Positions 58,263-64,000 of a DNA stretch of 64,000 nt are shown here, in pieces. A program made the position numbers and the translations under genes. The notes beneath the pieces were generated by a model. It was given only the letters and a program-made list of their open reading frames with translations, did no database searches and was not told the DNA's origin. Position 1 is the first letter of the stretch. The number at the start of each line of letters is the position of its first letter. This DNA comes from Lepeophtheirus salmonis (taxonomy: Eukaryota; Arthropoda; Copepoda; Siphonostomatoida; Caligidae), in contig NC_052135.2 in the NCBI RefSeq assembly GCF_016086655.4, forward strand, positions 10,010,363 through 10,074,362, written 5' to 3'.

Positions 58263-61057
58263 AAATAAATAAGGAATGACACAACAATAGTTGAATAATG
58301 AACAAAAAGGAACAAAGAGCACACGCAACAACTGTTCTTCCTTGTGTAATCGCTAAGCTGGTTTTTTTGTTACAATGAATTAATTTAACCGGAAATTCTC
58401 ATTGGTGTAAAATCTTTCGAAATCCCGAGAAATGGGGATCCTGGAATTATAACCCTTATTTGGATACTGTAGATATTCTTTATAAATTATCATTACATAT
58501 GATTTGAAATATCTTCAAAAGAAACAATGAAATATAACTTCTTTTTTTAAAGAAACAACATTTGTTTTTTTTTAATCAACAGAAAATGAAACGTTTTTGT
58601 GACAAATGTTCATCACAAAAAGGATTTCGATGCATTATGTTTTCAAACATGTTGTATAGTCTTTAATGTATAAATAGGTATTTGAGTTCTTCAATGTGAA
58701 TAAATAAACTTATTTTATTATTTTTTAAATAGTTCCAACATACCATTGGAATTAAGAGTAAATATGACACATTTTGGATAATTATCTATAACTAATGAAA
58801 TTACATGGCATTGCTCTTAGTTATTAATAATTAATGAACAGACAAAAAGGCATCCAATTTGCTTTAAAAATGTAGATATTAATATATATTCCGTATTTCT
58901 TTTCTTTTTTAACATTACACGCTGAGCTTTAGCTTCCTCCACACGTTGCTACACCTTTCTTTATTAGATTAAGATGTAACGTAGTTCTAAGCATTAAAAC
59001 ACTTTCAAAGTCAATGTCTCCGATCTTTGTTAGTTTATGACTTTGCTAAGTTTTTTTCCTAAGATATTAGCTTTAAACTCAACAAAATATTGTTATTTAA
59101 AACATGGGCTAAAAATCCTGGGCTGTAGGGAAAAAACACATTTTTTTTCTTTTAAGATGAACTTTTTGTAAGTTATAAGTATGATTTTTTTTTTTTTATT
59201 ATTTATAGAGCAGAGTCTCCATAACAGTTTACAAGATATTACTTAGCTTGAATAGTATGTTTTCCAACTAATGTAAAAATGATTAATAAATGAAAAGAGT
59301 CATTCAATGAAATTAGACATTATGTAGTATACTCGTAGTATCAGTAACATTGGAACCAATAAAATTAAATTAATATTTATACGATTGTAACTTAAAGTAA
59401 TTTTTAGTATCCATTCGGAAATAATGCCATGTTATTTTCTCCAACTACTAATATTTTCAGCAAGGACGAAGTTTCTATTTCTGGAGTTTAGATATCCGTA
59501 GTTATTACTCAAACTTTCTCCTAGTTTATAATGACTCCTTAGATTGTAATACTTTCATTTGGTCATCATCCATCGTCTAATCCCTGATTATATAGCATTG
59601 AATTTTTTTTAAATCTTTATAAATTAACACAAATAGTAAATCAAGTGCTACTCCAAAATTGACTGTTATTATTCAATATGTTAAAGGAGTCGTCTTTATT
59701 AATGGAGTTGGAAGGCTAGGTCCATTATAAAAGCCAAAAAATGTCCAAGATGTTATAAACTACTAAAGTTGAGTGATTCGCCATCAATTTTTGATTTATC
59801 CAATGAAGAGAGTGAGTAACATAGATGGAGCTCAACCACTAAAAAGAAAATCCTTTAAATATGACTAATAGAGATGGATTAGTCTTGCCTTCCAAAAGAG
59901 TATAGTTATCTAGAGCTTTTGCTGTATTTTCAAACATATATATAATTCGAATTCATGAGCAAACAGAGTTCAATTCCATATTAACAATTGTATTTGATGT
60001 GGGTAATTATTTTCTAGATATCTTTCATTTTACTCATATATATATCGAAAAAGTTTATCAATGTAATAATAAATCTATATTCATAAAGGAGCTATTCATA
60101 AGAAACTTTTACGACCGCCAGTAGAGCTTCAAATATTGATAAGTTAGTTCAGTGAAGTCTCAAAAGTAAAGTTCAATATCTCTTAATACGAGACAAGTCA
60201 ATTTGGGAGTCTTTAGGTACGTCAGTTAGTGAGTTAAATCCTCAAGTCTTATTCAAATCTGAGCCTTGTAGATATGACAACGTATTCTTGCTGAGTAGTG
60301 GGTTTTTCATATCCAGTCCTAGTCAAATCTGAAATTTATTTGTCTAGTCGAAAACAAAATCCCTTGGAGTTTGAAGTCTATTTAATAATAGTTAAGTACG
60401 ACTCTTGAATGAGTCTTTAATTATGATTAAGGAGTTAAAATTATAATTAATTGGTGACAGAATACACTGAAATATATTTTCTTTGCTTTACTTCTATGTC
60501 AACAAATGTAATTAAAGAAAATAGCCCACCTTTCCTGAGGTTGTTAGAGTCATGTAAGTCCAGAAGTAAAAGATGTCTTTCATAACTCCCCAACTAATCA
60601 GTCTTACTCTACAACTTTAATAAGCAAGTGTAGTAGTTATTACTTTATACTAAGATATTATCCAATCAAAAAGAATAATGATACTATATTTTTACATCTA
60701 TAACTATCCATTAAGTATATATCACATTTAGGAAAAATTTATATTTGTGTAACAGTTTTGTAGGCTTTTCAAACTTATGTATTTCAAAGTGAAATTCATA
60801 GCTTGAAGAACTAATTCTTCTATTTTTAAAATTGTTGTTTTTACAAATTATACATTATTATCTATTATAAACTAATGTGTTGTTGTATTTTTGAAATATG
60901 AAGAAGTGTATATTTTGAAAACACATTTCCAGCATGTCATAATTTCTACCTCGAAATTAAAGACAGTAATAGTTGAAATTTAATTATAGCAACCTTGTTA
61001 TAATAATGAAATAACATTATTAAGTGCAACAAAACGACGCTTCGTAAAACAAAGAAT
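58237..61057 (-). repeat. right arm of large inverted repeat
   Basis: This is the reverse complement of 1-1912 with few mismatches, interrupted by 59318-60223, which has no counterpart on the left. Its inner end at about 58237 coincides with the left arm's junction to the mariner. Its outer point, 61057, corresponds to window base 1, so the duplicated block may continue beyond what is visible on the left. No protein-coding content was recognised. Confidence 0.93.
59318..60223. other. 906-bp segment present only in the right arm
   Basis: On the left, the corresponding point is 834-837, where the two flanking sequences are joined (TCACTAACTCACTCTAATGT). The extra segment begins after AAATTAGA and ends before AGTTAGTGAGTTAAATCC. 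It has no TIRs, no obvious target duplication and no coding content. It could be an insertion in the right arm or, at least as likely, sequence deleted from the left arm. Confidence 0.8.
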
Positions 61058-61499
61058 ATATTACTAGAGTAGGAGGAGAGGGATGTCGACTGCTCGAATA
61101 ATTTTCTAAATATGATTAGACAACCAATTGAGTTTTTTAAGTATATTTTTATGTTTTTAGTAGTTTTCTGATTCAGGAATAAATAGATTTGATGACATAG
61201 AAGATCATCTCCATGATACCTATTACGTTCATTCTGTAATTATACTGTAATGGTTCATGGTAGATACAAGAGAGAGTCGAAGTGCTTCACTTAATTTACC
61301 TCAGTGTCAATGTCATTATCTTTAACATATTACAACTCCTTGAAAGATAATATTATGTAATATATATGGACTTAGAACTATTCAAAAATATACTTTTTTG
61401 AATTTTGATATGTTTTAGCATTTTTTCACATGCGTGAGATGTGAGAAGCTCAAAAGTCATTTTTTTAGGGATCCAAGTATGTCCTATACCGTGTTAACT

Positions 61500-61690
61500 T
61501 TGTCAATCCTGACGAAACAAAATTATTTCGTCAACTTTTTTCCATGACAAAGATGAGACGAAGACGAAATTCGGACGAACACGAAACTGACGCGGACAAA
61601 CTTTGACAAAGACGAGACAATAAGAAAAGGAGAGGAAGACGAAACAATGTTGATGTCTCACAAAGATAATATTATCACACGGACAAAACT
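61500..61690. repeat. GACGAAAC/GACAAA-rich low-complexity block
   Basis: Short words GACGAAA, GACGAAC, GACAAA and GACGAGAC recur irregularly across about 190 bp, giving a strongly purine-biased plus strand. It is not a clean tandem repeat. The overlapping small minus ORFs reflect this composition. Confidence 0.7.
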
Positions 61691-61864
61691 CTGACAAAAA
61701 CTAATGACTTAAGATTACGGAGCCAAAAAATATCAATTCTATTACTAATGCTGATGGTTCGTGCAACATGCCCCAATGGTCTCATAACACAAAACTTTTC
61801 ATAAAGCGTATAAAATTTAATTAATAGTCTGTGTGTGTGTTTGTGTAATGTGTATATATGTATT

Positions 61865-62060
61865 TTATCAGCACACAAGTTGTGCAATATTTCAGGATTG
61901 CTCGGAGTAGGCTTATAACCCCATTTTCAAATCATTGTAATTGGCAAAGGAATCCCTTATTCGAGACTCTATTTAGTTTTTCTGCCCACAGGTTGTGCAA
62001 TATATCAGTAGAGCATGTAGTGGGCTCATATCCACATGCCAATTTTTGTAATCTGAGGAA
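61865..62060. repeat. imperfect 113-bp tandem duplication
   Basis: CACAAGTTGTGCAATATTTC (61874) recurs as CACAGGTTGTGCAATATATC (61987), and the following AGTAGGCTTATAACCCCATT block recurs as AGTGGGCTCATATCCACATG. The period is 113 bp with two diverged copies. Confidence 0.75.
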
Positions 62061-62184
62061 GAAGTTACAAATATAACAATAATGAATTAGAATGAAATTT
62101 TTCTATACATATACTTTTTTCGAATTTGAAACCTCATAGATTCGAACTTAAAGATGGAGAACTAGGAAAGTCAATTAATTTCTA

Positions 62185-63262
62185 CAGGGTGTCGACGATA
62201 AATTGGAACTATCTTAAAAATCAACCTTCTTGATAAAAATGGAATTTGGAGTGAATTTGTTAATATGAAAAAGTTAAACATGATATTAAACAATAAATTT
62301 ATTCAACATGTCCTCCCTCAGCAGCCACCATCTTCTCCATCCTGCCCCTAAAGGATTTGCATGCCTTGATGACTTCTGCAGAATCGACAGCATTCCACTC
62401 CCTCATAATGGAGCCCTTCAGGGCCGCGATGCTCTTGTGGCTGACCTTGCATACCTCCCAGCGGACGTATCCTTCATCCAGGGGATGACGAACTCCTCCA
62501 TGACTTCACAGTACCTTATCGCGTTAACCCTTTCCTTGGGATTGAAGAAGAAAGGAGGCATCAAGTCACCGGTGCTGCAGATGACACCCAGGGTCATCAC
62601 GGAGGCCGTGAACTTTGTGTTGAAGACTGCAGGGACCTCTTCTCTCTCCTTGGCAAGACACCTGCCCTTCTGGACGTTGTAGCTTCTGTCGACAGTCCAT
62701 TTCTTCTCGTCGGAGAAGATGATTCTTCCCCCATGGCTCTTCAGGTCATTGAGGAGACGCTTACCGTTGGTGAACCTGGTGGCCTTCATGGATGCCGTGA
62801 GGATGTGTTGTTTGGCCATTCACAGCCTTGGAGTCCAGCTGCTTGCTCACTCCACGGTTCTTGGCCAACCTGGACAAGGAAGTCCCCGGGGAAGCCTTGA
62901 TGGACTTCCGGAGGCCTTCAAGGAAGTGAGGAGTGCGGATTCGGTCACTTCTCATGTTGTTGGCCTTATGGCAGACCTTCCCTTCAACCTCCCAGGCATT
63001 GAAGACCCGGTACACCGTGGTCTTGGGGTAGTTAAGAAGCTTGTAGATAGCAGAGGGCTTGTGTCCCGCGTGAGCCAATTCGAGGATGAAGTCTCTCCTT
63101 GCTTGTTCCATGATGACTATTGTTTGTTGTCAAAACAATTGTGGTCGAAGTTATAGTGTATTGTTCACGCATCCTTTTATATTAGTATGATTTAACCCCG
63201 AATATCCACATTATGGATCTGGATGAAGTTTAAAGTAGTTCCAATTTATCGTGGACCCCCTG
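62185..63262 (-). mobile_element. Tc1/mariner element (D37D family), both TIRs, internally deleted
   Basis: The terminal repeats are CAGGGTGTCGACGATAAATT on the left and, read on the minus strand, CAGGGGGTCCACGATAAATT on the right; both continue GGAACTA. TA flanks both ends (62183-62184 and 63263-63264). Length is 1078 bp. Compared with the copy at 1913-3064 it lacks internal blocks of 29, 3 and about 166 bp, but it keeps both termini. It could thus have been mobilised in trans; the left copy could not. Confidence 0.93.
62299..63111 (-). pseudogene. mariner-type transposase pseudogene, two catalytic Asp deleted
   Basis: The start at 63111 (MEQARRDFILELAHAGHKPS) matches the 1940 copy. The N-terminal helix-turn-helix region is open for 116 codons until a 29-bp deletion at about 62820, flanked in the intact copy by GAATG direct repeats, shifts the frame. 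The next part (62418-62819) contains the first catalytic Asp in IIFSDEKKWTVD; one Phe codon is missing relative to the left copy. A 166-bp deletion at about 62465, flanked by GGGA in the other copy, removes the second and third Asp regions and again shifts the frame. The C-terminal MEKMV..EGGHVE-type end remains, with the stop at 62299-62301. The plus ORFs here are antisense shadows. Confidence 0.92.
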
Positions 63263-64000
63263 TATATAATGGGTTTGTATAAACTGCATCTGAATTCATA
63301 ATTAGTTTTTCTAATCACTGACACTAATATTTTTATTGTCTGTACGCTTTTTTGTAAAGTCATTACGTCTTAAAAGATGGTGTACTCAATTATAAATAAT
63401 TAACAAATTACAGAACACCAAACGATGTTTAATATGAACTGAATATCAATAAATAATTACTATCAAGTTTATTAAAGAAGCTCAATCAGGGTCAGACACA
63501 ATGTAACTTTTCTGATCAAAACACTGATCCTTTAAAATATAGCTGCACTGACATTTTTTTTTTGTAGTTCCTTGTTTACTGGGAAGGTTTATCCGTGGCA
63601 TTAACAATATTGGTAAATGCTAAGTGTGACGTTCATTCAGGGGTTCCGTAATATGTGGGCAGAGAAAAAAAAGGTGACCCCAAACCTAACTCGACTTTCG
63701 GGGCGCTCTCAATTATTCCTTCATTGTAGTTGGGCCAAGTTGCACCCATAAAACTTGGGTCTGTCGAACTTTAATTGTCTGGCCCAGTCGGATTTCATTT
63801 TTTTATTTTCTGCTTGATTTTTTTTAGAGATGCCTCTGAATGGTTTTAAACTGCTTTGCTGATTTTTCAAAAGTTTGTAAATTCCTCCTGTGATTTCATC
63901 TCTGATAGATCCACAGTGGTCTTACTTTGTCTACAGTGTTAACCTCTCCAGACAGGTGGGTTTTGTTTCTATTATTATTATTTATTGTTAGAGACATTAA
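63263..64000. other. right edge; possible hAT-like terminus at 63638
   Basis: No gene was recognised. CAGGGGTTCCGTAATATGTG begins at 63638 and looks like the start of a hAT terminal repeat, preceded by CGTTCATT as a possible 8-bp duplication. The partner end would lie outside the window. Beyond this the sequence is unassigned. Confidence 0.3.

Larger units (their letters stand above)
61058..62182. other. region outside the right arm, with two local repeat structures
   Basis: No gene was recognised. The stretch contains the GACGAA-rich block (61500-61690) and a 113-bp tandem duplication (61865-62060), listed separately. A TG-rich run (GTGTGTGTGTTTGTG) lies near 61830. Confidence 0.4.

Noticed and set aside
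62308..63156. Plus-strand ORFs of 124 and 145 codons over the right mariner
   Set aside because: They are antisense to the minus-strand transposase remnant; the minus strand carries the recognisable helix-turn-helix and FSDEK segments.

Overview
This window looks like nuclear DNA of an animal, most likely an arthropod. It is strongly AT-rich and has no bacterial-style gene packing, and no intact host gene, tRNA or rRNA could be recognised. Almost everything interpretable is transposon debris: many Tc1/mariner families, a Merlin/ISXO2-type transposase, hAT-like short elements, LINEs of two kinds, a Ty3/gypsy pol fragment and a DIRS-like tyrosine-recombinase retroelement. The mix resembles what I remember of parasitic copepod (sea louse) genomes. 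That assignment is inference from memory; the sequence alone shows only an animal with many dead transposons.

Layout. The two ends are framed by a large inverted repeat. Bases 1-1912 are nearly identical to the reverse complement of 58237-61057, and the right arm carries about 906 extra bases. A 5'-truncated mariner of D37D type (1913-3064) abuts the inner end of the left arm. A second copy of that family (62185-63262, minus strand, both TIRs and a TA duplication) lies outside the right arm. From 3 to 10 kb there is AT-rich DNA with only unassigned short ORFs. From 10 to 27 kb there is a series of Tc1/mariner-like fossils (10.4, 12.3-13.2, 15.9-16.8, 18.2-18.9, 19.3-19.9, 21.7-23.1 and 25.6-26.9 kb) and a deleted Merlin-like transposase at 24.5 kb. 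From 28 to 35.4 kb there are two decayed L1/Tx1-like LINE segments on the plus strand. The 35.8-36.9 kb stretch is a minus-strand Ty3/gypsy RT/RNase H plus integrase remnant. A degenerate tandem repeat follows at 37.1-37.5 kb, then an unassigned ORF of 215 residues (37916-38563) and a LINE scrap. A DIRS-like element occupies 39.6-42.9 kb (minus). From 46.1 to 52.4 kb a decayed plus-strand gene of an uncharacterised arthropod repeat family is split by an opposite-strand I/Jockey-like LINE of about 4.9 kb. Two more Tc1/mariner fossils follow (53.2 and 54.2-55.3 kb), the second containing a 474-bp hAT-like insertion with its target-site duplication.

No element here appears able to encode an active protein: each shows stops, frameshifts, deletions or missing catalytic residues. 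The value of the window is in the nesting and deletion record: which element hit which, precise TIR and target-site boundaries, paired copies that show the pre-insertion state, and a high-identity inverted duplication of unknown origin framing about 56 kb.
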